From contig LR746270.1 of NCBI GenBank assembly GCA_902729315.2, forward strand, positions 7,883,221-7,947,220: a stretch of DNA of 64,000 bases, written 5' to 3'. The DNA is from Spirodela intermedia. Taxonomy: Eukaryota > Streptophyta > Magnoliopsida > Alismatales > Araceae. Made by a program: the position numbers and the translations under genes. Each line of letters starts with the position of its first letter. Positions within the stretch are counted from its first letter, which is position 1. The notes below the pieces were generated by a model that saw only the letters and a list, made by a program, of their open reading frames with translations, did not search any database and had not been told where the DNA came from. Shown in pieces: positions 23,280 through 35,587 of this stretch.

Positions 23280-26200
23280 ATGAGCTCGCGCGAGGCAGAG
23301 CCGAGGAGGGGGGCGATGGATGGCGGCGTCCCCTGCAGCTCCGCCGCGATCTGGGAAGAAATAGACCTCGCTGAAAGGTTCGGTGTTTCAATGGCTTGCC
23401 TCTTGTTTTTGCGAAGACTTTTCCCCCTTCTGCCTTCTCGTTTGTTTGTATGCTGCGGAAGAAATTTCTAATCCATCTTCCGCGGGATTTCGAAATTCAG
23501 TATCCAAAGAGCTCCTTTAGGAGAGGGACAGATGGTTGTGAATATGCGACCAGGGAATTTATATCCTTTTTCTTACCTTGGATTGTTTGCAGGTACCTAG
23601 TCTGCTGTATGTTCGAGGCAGCATCGTCTCTGTCCCGTTCTATCATCCAGGGAATATGCAACAGTGATTCGACTGCGTTAATTGAAGACGCTGAACTAGT
23701 TGACATCATGGAATCTGCTGGCATGGTATTTGTTCAGTCGCTGAAGGAATTGGGAAGGTGTCTAGAACTTTAATTTCTCTATACGACTTCCTTTTCAAAT
23801 TTTTTTCAAGTCTTCTTCAGTTTTTCGTGCTTCGTCTTATTCAAATATTATGACTATCAATAGCGTTGGTGCTTCTTAGGATAGCTAGTCTTGAACTTCC
23901 TTATTTGTGTTTACATCTTGTGGTTTGATATTGCTTAAAAATTTTATCATCTGCTAAACCAATTGAGTGAAAAAAACCTGCAGCATCCTTCAAAGATGGC
24001 TCATGACACAATTTTTTTGATCCCTGTGTGTACTTTTAGGAGTCGCCATCATTTTATTTCTGTTGATAAAAAAGACAAGTTGGGATGTAATAGGCCAATG
24101 TCGTCCCGAATTTATGTTTCCCAGTCCTGAATTTCAAGTGACGGCGCCTTCTATGTTGAACTGAACTTTGTTTGTATTTTGAACATGACAACTCTTAGGG
24201 TAGATTTCTTCCAACAGTTTTGTCACATCTATATGGAACTGAATTGTGTTTCAGATTCCTCAAAGCAACAGGACTAAGGAATTTCTGTACACTAAAAGAC
24301 TCTGGCAGTTTACATCTTCGACTGGGGTTGATAAGAAGATCCCATTGCACAGAAGCTGAAGAAAGCTGCTACTAAAAACGTGAAAAATGTCAATTCACAC
24401 GAATGAAGGAATAGATCATTGGGAATTGTTAGGTCATTGGATTTTTTTTTCTTAAAATTTCTTCTTGGGTTATATATCTAGGTTAAGTTTAGTACGCCAA
24501 CTATAATTTCTGTATCACGGTAATCTAACTGAGAGTTTAATTCATGTGAGAATCAGTGGTTTGCTGTGCTTAATAATGCTTTGCTTATCTTCCTTTACTA
24601 TCCTTTATCTCCTGAATTTTTTTTTTTTTTTTTTGAACTATGCAGGACATCAGAACTTATACCTGAGCTTAAATTTTTGTTTGGTACAGTAGCTGCGGTT
24701 CCTGGTCAGGTTTTTCTTACTGGGTATTTGATCTATCCTTCTGCTATTGTGAAATGCTAGATAGACTAAACTATGCCTTAATTTTTATGTTTCACGAATT
24801 CATGTTTTACTCTGGGATTTGTCAATGACTGACTTGGATCCTAGAGTTATGATGAGACGTCTATTGGAATTTAAAGAAGTTGGTCGAAAAGCTTATGATT
24901 TTTGATTATCTGTATCACTCGTTTACACAACCGTACATGCATACGTACATATATGTATCTTCCATTTGATCATTATGAGGGTAGTTCATAATGTTCTTTA
25001 TGTGATACTGATGTCTGTTGTTACAAACAATTGAATCAAAAAGTAACTTTGATATTTTCTATCTGAATGACATATCTATTTCCTATCTAAAAGGAGAGAC
25101 TGACGCTGACTCTCCTCATTTGTCAGGGCTTGTATGCAGATAGCAGAAGGATTCTCATCCAAACTTAAGGCAACTTTTGAAGAGTTTATTGGAAAGTGGA
25201 AGTATGTGGAGGGGCATGCTTTTGTTTGTCTAAATGGGGTGAAAAACCCAACAAGCATGAGATGGCCTATTCTCAGCACAGAAAAATATTTAGATATTGT
25301 AGGTGTTTATGCCATCAGTCTACTTGGGATGTCATTAAATGATATTGATCTTGCCATATCTTGGACAGAAAAAGCAGAATTACCAGAGGAAAGGCGCCAG
25401 GTATGGTGAAGACTGCCCTGCTTCATACTTGAATTCTTCAATGTTGCATGCCCAGCCTTCATTTTATGGCCAATGCTGTCTCCATTTTCATTGTGATTAT
25501 TGATATATATTTTTATCATCACATAAAATGCTCCTCATGGCCAAATAATCCATGAAAGACATAAGATGGTAACAAGCTATGAGTTTCTAAAATCTTGTAG
25601 TTGTTATCTATGCATGTTGTAGCACGAAGATGCAAAATTCCTGGTAACACTTTTGATTGGTGATTACATCTCATCAGGGCATCATCATTCACTCTTTTGG
25701 TCTCTTCAATGCTGATAACGCTTGGACTACCTTCAGAAGAACTTGGCAGTGAAAGCTTAGGGGAGTTCAGGGAAGAAAGATGAAAAGCAAAATTAAGTTT
25801 CTCGAGAACGGGATTCGAGGTCTTGGAATGTGATGCCATTGTCATAGTGGGGTGTGAAATGAATTAATATATGTTAGAGTCATTTAGGAATGAGAGATCT
25901 GCTTCTTAAGGGGGCTACGATACAATGGGTGTGGGCTATAATGTAGGTGGGATTTTTATGAGCATGAGTTGGAATGGAATTATGGAGATTTTACCAAAAT
26001 AGTGTTCAAATAGCTGGTTCTTATATTTTGTGAAATGCAGTCCTAGGAAGGTTCTATAAAATTATGGATGAAGCATGGTGAGATTCTGAGTCTGGTTAGT
26101 GAGTACCTCATGGACACATTCTTTAGTTCCATGAAAGCACAAAATCAAAGTTCATCTGTTCTAATAGGAAAAAGGTAATGCTGGGTTTTATCTGAGGCTA

Positions 26201-27642
26201 TTTTTATGGAAATCTGTTCTAGCTTATTTACGGAATTAGTTGACTCACTCTTTTGGTTTCACTCGGTTTTTATTTAAAACTCGGTGGTGATCTTGCATTT
26301 GTTCTCTTTTGTGATAGATTTTTCTCATGAATGTGCATTTATCATCAGTTCGATGAGATGGCAAAGAAAATATGCAAGACACTCAAAGAACATCAGCCAA
26401 TGAATAAAGCTGATTGCCTTTTCTATCAACCTATTATTCAGGGTTAGTCTGCTGACGGGCTAAGGAGACATCCACCCTCTCTAAGAGAAACTCTTTAGAG
26501 CTGTTTTCTTGTTGTTCTTGGGGGGGTGGTTAGGCTCTTGGAAGATGGATGGATGGTCACAGTACATTGCTTCCTCTTTTTATTATTTTAAATAAATTTG
26601 GTGTCAAATTGGTCTCCCTTAAGTGGCACAGGAGGCCAATTTTCTGTCAAGAACAGTTTATAGAGGTCATATAATTTATGTCTTTTACAACCTATGGAAT
26701 GGAGAAAGGAAAAAGAGAAGTTCGCCTGGAATGATAGTGGATTCCTAGTTCTAGTAAGATTTCTATTGAAGAATTATCTCCCCTGCTTCATTTCCTTTTC
26801 TATGTGCTTCCCATCATTTCAGCTTGAAAAAAATTCTTTGAAGCAAAAAATTCTCATGCTGGCCGTTTAACAATTGGGATATCTTTTGCAGGAAATATTA
26901 AGGAAATTACAATCTTTATCTTCCTCTAAGAGGTCTAGTTCCCCCGGTGCCACCGAGATGCATCGACTAACTGATAAAACCAGCACCCTCTCTGCTACTA
27001 CCACCAAAGCTCTGCGAGGAGCAGAGAGTTTCTCAACAAACATCAACACTCTGAAGAACCCTAATCGTGACGCTTCGAGTGCAGTCCCTTTGGGATCTTC
27101 TCTCTCCTCTCTATTCAATCGGATTGCTGGAAGCCTTTGGTGGTTTAGGACCATCCGTGTGAAGTGCGGAAACACGACCTTGATCATTCCTCAAGGGAAG
27201 GTTTTACTCTGGAGTTCTCTGGTCCTTGTCATCCTCCATATCTTCCGAAGGAAACAAGCTATCTTACGAAGGTGACGTCCTTGCCCTTGACTCCCTTGAT
27301 CATAAAGTCTACTCTCTGGGCTTGATTTATTCTAATGAGAAAATATAACTTGCAACAATGGAGCTAATCTCACATAAACTGTGATAGCAACTCCTTTCGA
27401 AGGTGCTTTCCCATCATTGAAGAGAGAGATAAGCTGCAAGTATCAGTCCTTGATCTTCTCCTTTCTGCCGAATCTCAATGCCGGCCATTGCTATTTTTGT
27501 CTACTTTTGCAGATTTGCTGGCAGCAAAGTTGTAGCCATTAAAAGAGCTCTTGCTGATGCATGGCAGTTGGCATTCTCCGTCCAAGTGAATCCTCTTGCC
27601 GCCATCCAGCCAATTCCGTCCACTGCTCCCGGGGTCAGGTGA
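23280..27642 (+). CDS. APEM9: APEM9 / DAYU peroxisomal membrane anchor protein
   Basis: Six coding exons join in frame to 374 aa: 23280-23377, 23593-23757, 24646-24723, 25127-25400, 26892-27271, 27513-27642. Conserved stretches match plant APEM9: YLVCCMFEAASSLS, ESAGMVFVQSLKELGRTSE, ELKFLFGTVAAVPGQVFLTG, DLAISWTEKAELPEERRQ and the C-terminal AWQLAFSVQVNPLAAIQPIP. A single membrane segment (about residues 309-323, VLLWSSLVLVILHIF) followed by Arg/Lys fits a tail-proximal peroxisomal anchor. In the family, APEM9 tethers the PEX1-PEX6 AAA ATPase complex to the peroxisome, doing the job of PEX26 in animals and Pex15 in yeast, and is needed for matrix protein import. The Ser/Thr-rich stretch between residues 212 and 270 is likely disordered. 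The start chosen is the ATG at 23280; an in-frame ATG 12 codons later is an alternative. Intron 4 (1.49 kb) holds a possible cryptic exon. Confidence 0.93.
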
Positions 27643-28067
27643 CCCACCCTGGAGGCAAAATCAATTGAAGGAGACGCAACTTTAGGGTTTCTCATCATTC
27701 GATTCTCTGCAGAAGGATTGATCTCGGTTTTCTCGTCCTCTTTTAGTGATACATGTAGATGCTTGGGCAAGGGCCTGTAAATACTAATAGTATTGATCAA
27801 GGGAAGAGACTAAATTCACCTGATTATATGGTCGCATTTTTTAATAATCCTCTGCCAAATAAATAAATAAATCAGGAGATCCTGGAAAACCTTGATCACC
27901 ATGGAAATTACTGCAATGAAGGATTTTATTTTTCAGGATTTAAAAAGTGATGATGCCCAGATCAGGGAGGAGAATGGGCCACATCGGCTGTTGATCCAAG
28001 GATGGTGTTGGTAAGCCTTTCCTTCCTTATCAATGTTTAATTATATGACTATTTCCTAGGATCTTGC

Positions 28068-28069
<2 letters not shown>

Positions 28070-28120
<51 letters not shown>

Positions 28121-28128
28121 CCCCCCCG
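28070..28128. repeat. (TC)n microsatellite followed by poly-C
   Basis: TC repeat ends in a run of about nine C, downstream of APEM9. Confidence 0.92.
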
Positions 28129-28691
28129 TGGTTTGGTGTTGAGAGTGTTGAATGGCAGATCTTCTTTCTCTGTCTGCGTGAAGACTCTTGAGTGAGAAGA
28201 GGCTGGTGCCATGGGCAACTTGGGGGAATTCACTTGCTCATAAGTTGAAACACAACCTCTCTACCACACCATTGACTATTCCCAGCGTGGGTTGGCCATG
28301 TGGCCTTGCTCAGAGCTGAAATGTGGCAAGTGACCGGGCTTTTGGACCTGACCTCTTTGGAGCCCAGACCAGCCCAGTTAAGCATATTTTCTTTCCTTGT
28401 TAAAAGAAAGTAGAGTACAATCATAGGGTCACCACTATATTTTGTATATATTCTGTATATGGGTTTGGGCTGAGGTTGAAGCTAGGCCCGGCTGATTGAG
28501 AGGACCCTACGTCTGTTAGTTGATGGTGCATTATTGGTCACTTAGTCAATTTAGCATTGTCCAGGGCTGATTCTGAAGAGGAATATCTAGGGATGTTAGC
28601 GAGACCAGGCTTTGTAGGCGGGGGCTCCCACCATGTGGGGAAATGGACTTTTGTAGGTTGGATTCATACAAAGCCATGACTTGGAAAAATG

Positions 28692-28695
<4 letters not shown>
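28129..28695. other. Intergenic DNA downstream of APEM9
   Basis: No gene motif seen. Small open frames on the minus strand have no recognisable content. Confidence 0.5.

Positions 28696-28724
<29 letters not shown>
28696..28724. repeat. (TC)n microsatellite
   Basis: TC dinucleotides. Confidence 0.9.
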
Positions 28725-28731
<7 letters not shown>

Positions 28732-29039
28732 GTCTCTTGCTTAGTGCGTCTCCATCTACCGTATCATTTTCCCCCTACATGCTAGGGGCATATATATGAT
28801 AAATATAGTGAGTGGATTCATGGGTGTAAAACTAGTTTTCAAAATTAGAATGTAATAGTTAAATTTTTAATAAAAAAAATTCATATAATAATGATACTTT
28901 TTGGGACAATTTTTTGATATAAAATCCAAGGATAATTGGATTATTTCCTTTTATGATGATGTGCCCAAAAATTGGTTCCTAAAAATATCAGCCCCATTTT
29001 AGAGAATTTTCAAGGGGCCACGTAAGGGAACTTCATTCC

Positions 29040-29400
29040 TCCTCAACTGCAGGGTCTCTTCACACTATAGAAGATTCTTACTTGCTCAAGGTATACCACT
29101 TCTCAAGTGAGAATACAAAAGCTTGTGGATGATAGCTTGTTCTCAAGAGGTCCAACTTGTTCATTATTTATATGAGAGAACTTCTTCAGTGTTTTCTTCA
29201 TTTTATCTTAACATCATGCACTCTCCTACATTGAAAATAAGGCTCTCCCTATTTGAGATAGAAAAGGTTGTGGTTATATGAGGTGCCATCCTACTTTTGA
29301 TAGGTGGGCCTACAAGTGGGATTATTTAGTTATTTAATAGTCTCATCACAACCTCTATGTATGATGTGCTACATGTATCCATACTGGTATCATGCTGGTA
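29040..29400 (-). repeat. LTR segment of the gypsy element (left)
   Basis: It shares ordered blocks with 34590-34960: ctcttcacactat, cttacttgctca, gttcattattta, aaaataagg, and ttttgata(g/t)gtgggccta. Length differences show strong divergence. Confidence 0.7.
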
Positions 29401-30083
29401 GTATAGATTCACTCTTAAATCTAAGAATTACTAAGTTAAGGGGGTCAATCCTCCCAGCATGATGAATCTCATGTCCTTTTTGGTGGGTTTTCATTGAAAT
29501 ACTTATTAATGTTGTTCTCAAACTATCATGGAATAATATCATGTTCTCATGTTGTACTTCATCATTATCACGTTCTTATATATTCCAACATTGAGTGATA
29601 ACAAAATATGGTCATCATTATTGAACTCTACTACACATCTATGATAATTTGTGAACTTATTTATTTGATATGATGTACATGCTAATGTCTCAAATGCTTT
29701 TTCTACATTTTTTTCTGCTCATACAAACTATTACACAACTTGACAATATATCAACTTAATCTACTTCATTAATAATAATGGGGTTAGCAATTGTTATCTA
29801 ATTACTAGCTCGAACAATGATTGTCATGTTGTTGAACTCTTGTCATTATTGTATGAAAATTAGGTGATGTTTATGTAGTAAATCATTTTTTTTAATTTAT
29901 AGTGATATAATTCTGCAAATACTTATGGAGTGTATTTTTGATCCTCTTAGTTTATCCATTTTTTTGTGGGTTAAAGCTCGTAGAGAATTTCAACTAGGTA
30001 CCCATCTATTTGAAGACTAAAAAAAAGTTGGCTAGTAAGTCTTACATCTTGGTTGTTGACAAATATCCCATGAAATACCCTCT

Positions 30084-30161
30084 TTATGAAGAGGCATGTC
30101 ACCTCTTTAATTTATAGCCTCAACCACATTTGTTATGAAGAGGCATGTCACCTCTTTAATT
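30084..30161. repeat. 49-bp period direct duplication inside the integrase relic
   Basis: A 29-bp string beginning ttatgaagaggcatgtcacc occurs at 30084-30112 and again, identical, at 30133-30161. Confidence 0.9.
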
Positions 30162-32979
30162 GAGCTGCTAGTTTGTGTTAGATGAACACTATATTTAGAA
30201 AAAATATTTACAACGATGAAGAACACATTATGATCCTTCACCTCAAGTAAGTTGAATATCTGTATCTTTGTTCATGTTTGACCAATGATAAATATTAAAC
30301 AACACATGATGGTTTACTCATATTTAAGATGTCTTATAAATAAAACATCATATACCTCTTGTCGTAGATATCATTATAGCCCATTTGTCATGGTGAATAA
30401 GCCTATGCTCACATGTAAAAAGGACTGGATTTTTTACCATAAGCAATTTGTCATGTCTTTTGTAGTTTGCTGAAATAGATATTTTGCTCCTAAGTTAGGA
30501 GTAATTGATGTATGGATCTCTTCCAAGATAGATCTAGTGATTGCCATGACCATTGCAAGATTCACCTCAAATTGTTCAACTAAGAGCATATCTCCCCATA
30601 TTGATTTTCCTTGATTTGTAATTTGAAGAAAAAAATATTTTATTAATAAGTCTTGTGGCTATATTTTCAATAGATTGTGAATTAGTATCAAAAGAGATAA
30701 CGTTGTTATACTCTCAAATAGTGGATGATTATCTTATATTCAAAGTACCATTATTTCATGTTGTTGAACTTAAGACTCTTGTAAGCCACAAGTATCCTTC
30801 TTGTATTAAGACTCCACCAAATTATAAAGTATGATCTATATGTGTATATCATTACAAGTTGATTGAATTTAGACAATCTTGGAATCAACCCAATGTTGTT
30901 AAACTTCACAAAAGTCATTAGCATTCTTTTCTCTAATGTCCTTTTTCAGATGATTTGTTAAAGGTATTATTAGCTATGAGTCTCCTTGAACAAATTTATA
31001 ATAGTAGTTTACTAGCCCAAAGAAGAATTGTAGTTTTGAGACCTTTTTGGACACAAGCCACTCATTGATGTCATGGATATTTGACTGTGTCCATCGATAA
31101 GGCATCGCTTCTCACAATGTGGTCAAAGAAGGCTTCCTTATTTAGCCCAAAGTCATACTTTGCAAGGTCGAAGAATAGTTGATGTATGATTAGCTTGATG
31201 AGCAACTTTTGAAAATATCTTAATTATTCTTTTAAAGTCTTACTAGAGACCAAAATTTCATCAAAATACATAACAAAACAATTGATGTAGTCATAAAACA
31301 TAATGATTATTAACATGTAAAAAGTTGTTGTTGTGCTAGTGAGCCCGAATTAATATGTTGAATTGTCTCCCTCCTTGATCTTTACTTAGTGATATTTATT
31401 TTTTTAGTCTATTCTTAAAGAGTACCTCATGTCACTCCATTGATTGAAGAAATTCTTTGAGTTGGGTATTCAATATTTGATTCACAATTAGAGGGAGTAG
31501 TCGTTCTTGTTCTAAAAAATGACAAGTAGGTTGTATGGTGCTTGAGATAAATAGATATACCACACCTATAATAGATTCTTTAATTATCAGTAGAGTTTCT
31601 CAAGATACATTAATCAGATTTGATACGATGCATGGATAAAAGGCTGTACATCAAGTAGAAATTTGATATTGTGATCCACCTCTCTTTGGAGTGACAATCA
31701 TGCTGAAAGAGATTCATGCATCACATCTTTAAACTCTCACTAGAAGTTGCAATGAGTCAACTTATACCACTATATGTTATTTTAGGAACTTGCCATCCAT
31801 TGGTTCGCTTATCATATATGTGTGCCATGCATGCATCTATTGTCTATTTGATATTTGTCACTTATATGTTGATCATAGTGATGGTTGGTCCTACATTTGA
31901 CACATGCATGTCTTTTTTCCTACTTCTATAAAGTTATGAGGAACATCTCCTAACCATTTCTTAGTTCATCTTTGAGTTGAAGAACAAACATCATTTATAG
32001 TTCTAACAAAATATACATTATTTCTATCATAGAGCATGATTTCAGTCTTCTTATAAGGAAAAAAATCTCATAATTGGAAAAATATTTCCACTTATATATT
32101 GAGGAGAAAATCAATACTTAATATGACATAGTCCAATGAGATTACTTGTTTTCAAATTAAGAAAAACATTATAAATTAAAACAAGCCTCATGAGTGAGGT
32201 AATGATAAATTGAGTTCATTTTGATTAAAAAAATATTTTTCAGAGAGAAAATACCACACTATTAATTATGAGAAAAAATATATATTGATTTTTCAAATAT
32301 ATGTCAATGATTTTATATTTGGTGTTAATGATTGATAACATGCAAATTCTAAAAGTTAGAGTATTATTTAGACGATTTGTGCTTAATTTCATACAATATG
32401 AGATTAATTATTCATAAAATAATTAAATTCTTGTGATCAATATTCTAAATACATGCTTAATTTTATGATTTTTGTATATTCTTTATAGCAAGTATATTTA
32501 TTTATTTATATGCTCCACTTGAATATTAATTATAAATAAATGTCATTTCATGTCTAAATTATGATTTAAAATTTTCAAAAGGAACGATTATGTTAAATGT
32601 ATTTTCCCTGAGTTTTAGGATTTTTTTGAATTATCTAAGATTTATTTTGGGTTTAAATGAATTTTAAAGGTTTTTTATGAATATTTTCTATTTTTCAGGA
32701 ATTTTCTACATCCTAGGCAATGGCTGAATTTTAACTATTGCATCCACTCTCTCTCTCTCTCTCTTCCACAACCAACCTAATAACTAGTTAATTTTTTTTT
32801 TCTCTCTCTCTCTCTCTCCCTCCCTCACACCCACCTCTTGGTCTTCTAAGGGGTGGGTGGGAGATCCTGGTTGTGCATGCTTGAAGAGGATATAAAAGCT
32901 AGAAATACTTGAAGAAATTATCTTTGACAATTGTGTTACTAAATAAGTCAAGTAGTGTTCTATTTGTCCTTTCTATGAC

Positions 32980-33450
32980 TATGTTTTGTTAAATCATGGG
33001 GGTGGAAAATGAATAAGTGATTCTAATTCATTAAAAAATATTACAAATATAAGATTTTTGAATTCTCCCCTATTATCACTTCTAGTTCTTAATTGGCGTA
33101 CCTAGTTCAATTCGTATTCTCATTAAAAATATCACAAAAAATCAAACACTTCATTTTTGTGAAATAAGAAAACACCCAAGTAAATCTAAAAAAGTCATCA
33201 TCAACAACAATTCAATAGAATTTTCCTCATCAGGTAGTAATTTTACTTGGAACAAATAAAGCTAAATGAATTAGTGCTAAAGGTTGTGTAGAAGAGTCAA
33301 ATTCTTTTGATTTAAACTATTCTCTAGTATGTTTTCCTTTAACACAACTCTCACATTTTCTTTTGATTTGAACTAAGTCTAATTTTGATAGTTTCTCAAT
33401 TTGTCATATTTAGATCTGATTGTCATTATAGGGCCCTTAATTATTGAAGA
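32980..33450 (-). mobile_element. Ty1/copia fragment (pre-integrase and integrase)
   Basis: Minus-strand frames give a copia-type GAG-pre-integrase end (KGKH, FKSK, then LALIHLALF in place of LELIHxDLxGP) followed by DDFFRFTWVFSYFTK, which matches the copia integrase core DDxSRxTWVxFLKxK. It lies between the Gag and reverse-transcriptase regions of the gypsy relic, so it is probably a nested insertion fragment. Confidence 0.7.
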
Positions 33451-34589
33451 TAATTAAATATGGGCATAGCTTATGTTGGTGCCTCTTGAATCATCGTGGT
33501 GCTTAATATGAGTTCAACAATATTTTGGCCATTGTGTTTTTTGATGAAAAAAATATCCACCCATGAAGAAACTTTCTGCTCGTGTTGTTGCTTTGGACAT
33601 AAGCCCTCCTTACCCTTGATCTCAATCTTTCCTATGGCCACTTTTGTGGCCTCCATCTAAGCTTGCCTTGTGATCACCAATGTATAAACAACTTTCTCAG
33701 AAATAGTCATAATGCCTAATGCATGGACCAGATTCCCTAACATCAAGGTTCTAATAATCCACCTATGCCTCCACTATAATTGTGATTGATTGCACATCAT
33801 AGGGCCTTTGCCATCATATTTCTTCTTATACCTAATATTCCGTCTTATCAAAAAATTATAGAAACTATCATGGCAAACATTTTCTTGACGTTGAGCAATA
33901 GTAAGATGAATTATTTCACATATTTCTTCATTGATCCCATGTGCTTCACTCGCTAGATGGCATCCCTTGTCACCTAAGCACTATTCGTAAGTAGGAATTG
34001 CTCCATCAATTGTTAAACAAAGTCATCTCACACATTGATGGGGAGTCAATCCTACTCTTTTGATTGCATATGCCACCACAACTTGGTGTTGTTAGAGACA
34101 TACATGTTAGACAACTTGACCTTTTCCTTGAGATATGGATCACATGAAAATTGTACAAATCTCATAGAAAATCTTCACTTTCTTGTCTGTTCCAATCTAG
34201 GTTGAATGAAGTAGGATCAAAGATCCTCTGATGGGTCATACTGCTCATCAGCAAGGCACTTATTTATAGATGCTACAACAAAGAATTGTTGGCAACAAGG
34301 AACTCCAACATCTCCTTGACCCATGATCCACATAAGCGTGTCTCCATTGCAAGACCCTCCATTAACTCTAAAACAGTCATCAATGGCAACAATGAATTAG
34401 AGAGGATGATCATCTACTCCTCCATAGCCTCAAACAAGGTGGGGAACATGATCCCTTGCTCCTTCTACAAGGTGATTGTTTGAGTATGGATTCTACTCTC
34501 TAATCATTCATGAAATCTTTTGAGCTCACACATCAATTGTCACAGGGGTTAGAGTGCTTACATCTCAGCCTCAGATGCATTCACCAAAG

Positions 34590-34960
34590 CCTAAACAACC
34601 TCTCTTCACACTATGTAAACCTCTTACTTGCTCAGAGGAAGTCTTCCACTTATAAAACAAGTATACAAGAGCTTGTCAAGGATGGTCTATCCCCAAGAGG
34701 TATCATATGTTCATTATTTATGAGGGAGCACTCCCCTCCATCATACATACTCCCCCCCAAAATAAGGTTCTCTTTATCTAGGGGAGGAGAGGTTGTCTCA
34801 TAAGAGACACTACCCTATCCTTTTGATATGTGGGCCTATGGGCAATATTACTAGGTTGATAGATAATTACATTGTAGCCCATTATTGTAATTCTTTTATG
34901 AGGGGATTATGGATGCAGAGTACTCCTCATTCCTATTACTCAATTTGGCTAGTTTCTTTG
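34590..34960 (-). repeat. LTR segment of the gypsy element (right)
   Basis: Homologous to 29040-29400. A tgtcacagggg string at about 34536 could be the inner LTR end. Confidence 0.7.
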
Positions 34961-35207
34961 GTCTACGTTGTGCCTCGATCTGCCTATTGTCATGCCAACC
35001 ATGATGTTTTGCCTCTATCTTAGCTTGTATGTCTCACACACCTCCACATGTGCACGTCACCACCATGCCAAGTACTATCACTCTGCATTAATGTATGTAG
35101 CCTTCTAAGTATGTCATGTCGCACCATTATCATGTGCTTTGTATGTATGCCTGCCTGGTCTCATATCAACGATCTATGATCCCTTAAGCTAGGAAGGTCT
35201 TAGTAGA

Positions 35208-35405
35208 TTAATAAATGGGGCCCACTCAAATTTCGGGCCTATTATGTCTTGGGCAGGCCGGCAAGGAGAGAAGGAGGGGGTTGGGCCTTCAGCAGTGGGT
35301 GTGTTTGCCTAATGGACATTTAATGGGCCTTTGCGAGGGGCCTGGAAGTCGTTTGGAGCATGCCCACATTTATTTTGGGCTGGGCCGGGTTGAGGTAGCT
35401 TGGTC
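35208..35405 (+). promoter_or_regulatory. Cluster of TGGGCC/TGGGCT site II-type motifs upstream of ATG8
   Basis: Multiple GGGCC and TGGGCY motifs occur in about 200 bp, ending about 180 bp before the ATG8 start codon. Such site II elements are known TCP-factor targets in plant housekeeping promoters. Use here is inferred. Confidence 0.45.
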
Positions 35406-35587
35406 CATTGGATTTCCGTATTATCTCATATTTAGTGGTGTTTATTTATTTTTTTAAATTATGAAGGAAACGTAGTGAGGGAGGAAGGCGAGAACGGGAA
35501 GGAAGCTTCTGGCGGAGCTGCGTCGGGAGCTCAATCCGCTTCTCTGGCTCTCGATCTCTCCCCAATCCGGTGTTCTTCACTGGCGCC

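Larger units (their letters stand above)
29000..35200 (-). mobile_element. Decayed Ty3/gypsy LTR retrotransposon
   Basis: Minus-strand frames, broken by stops and frameshifts, give domains in Ty3/gypsy order. Gag lies near 34140-33840 (LWWHMQ, MEQFLL, then RVKHMGSMKKYVK). Reverse transcriptase lies near 31480-31040: a KIDLKSGYHQI-like block, IKEGD, FGLTS, FDEILVSSKT in place of YxDDILIYSKT, then KYDFGLNKEAFFDHIV. Integrase lies near 30270-30080 (VFFIVVNIFSKYSVHLTQ). Diverged, homologous LTR segments flank it (29040-29400 and 34590-34960). No frame is intact, so the copy cannot move by itself. Outer boundaries are approximate, and no target duplication was identified. Confidence 0.82.
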
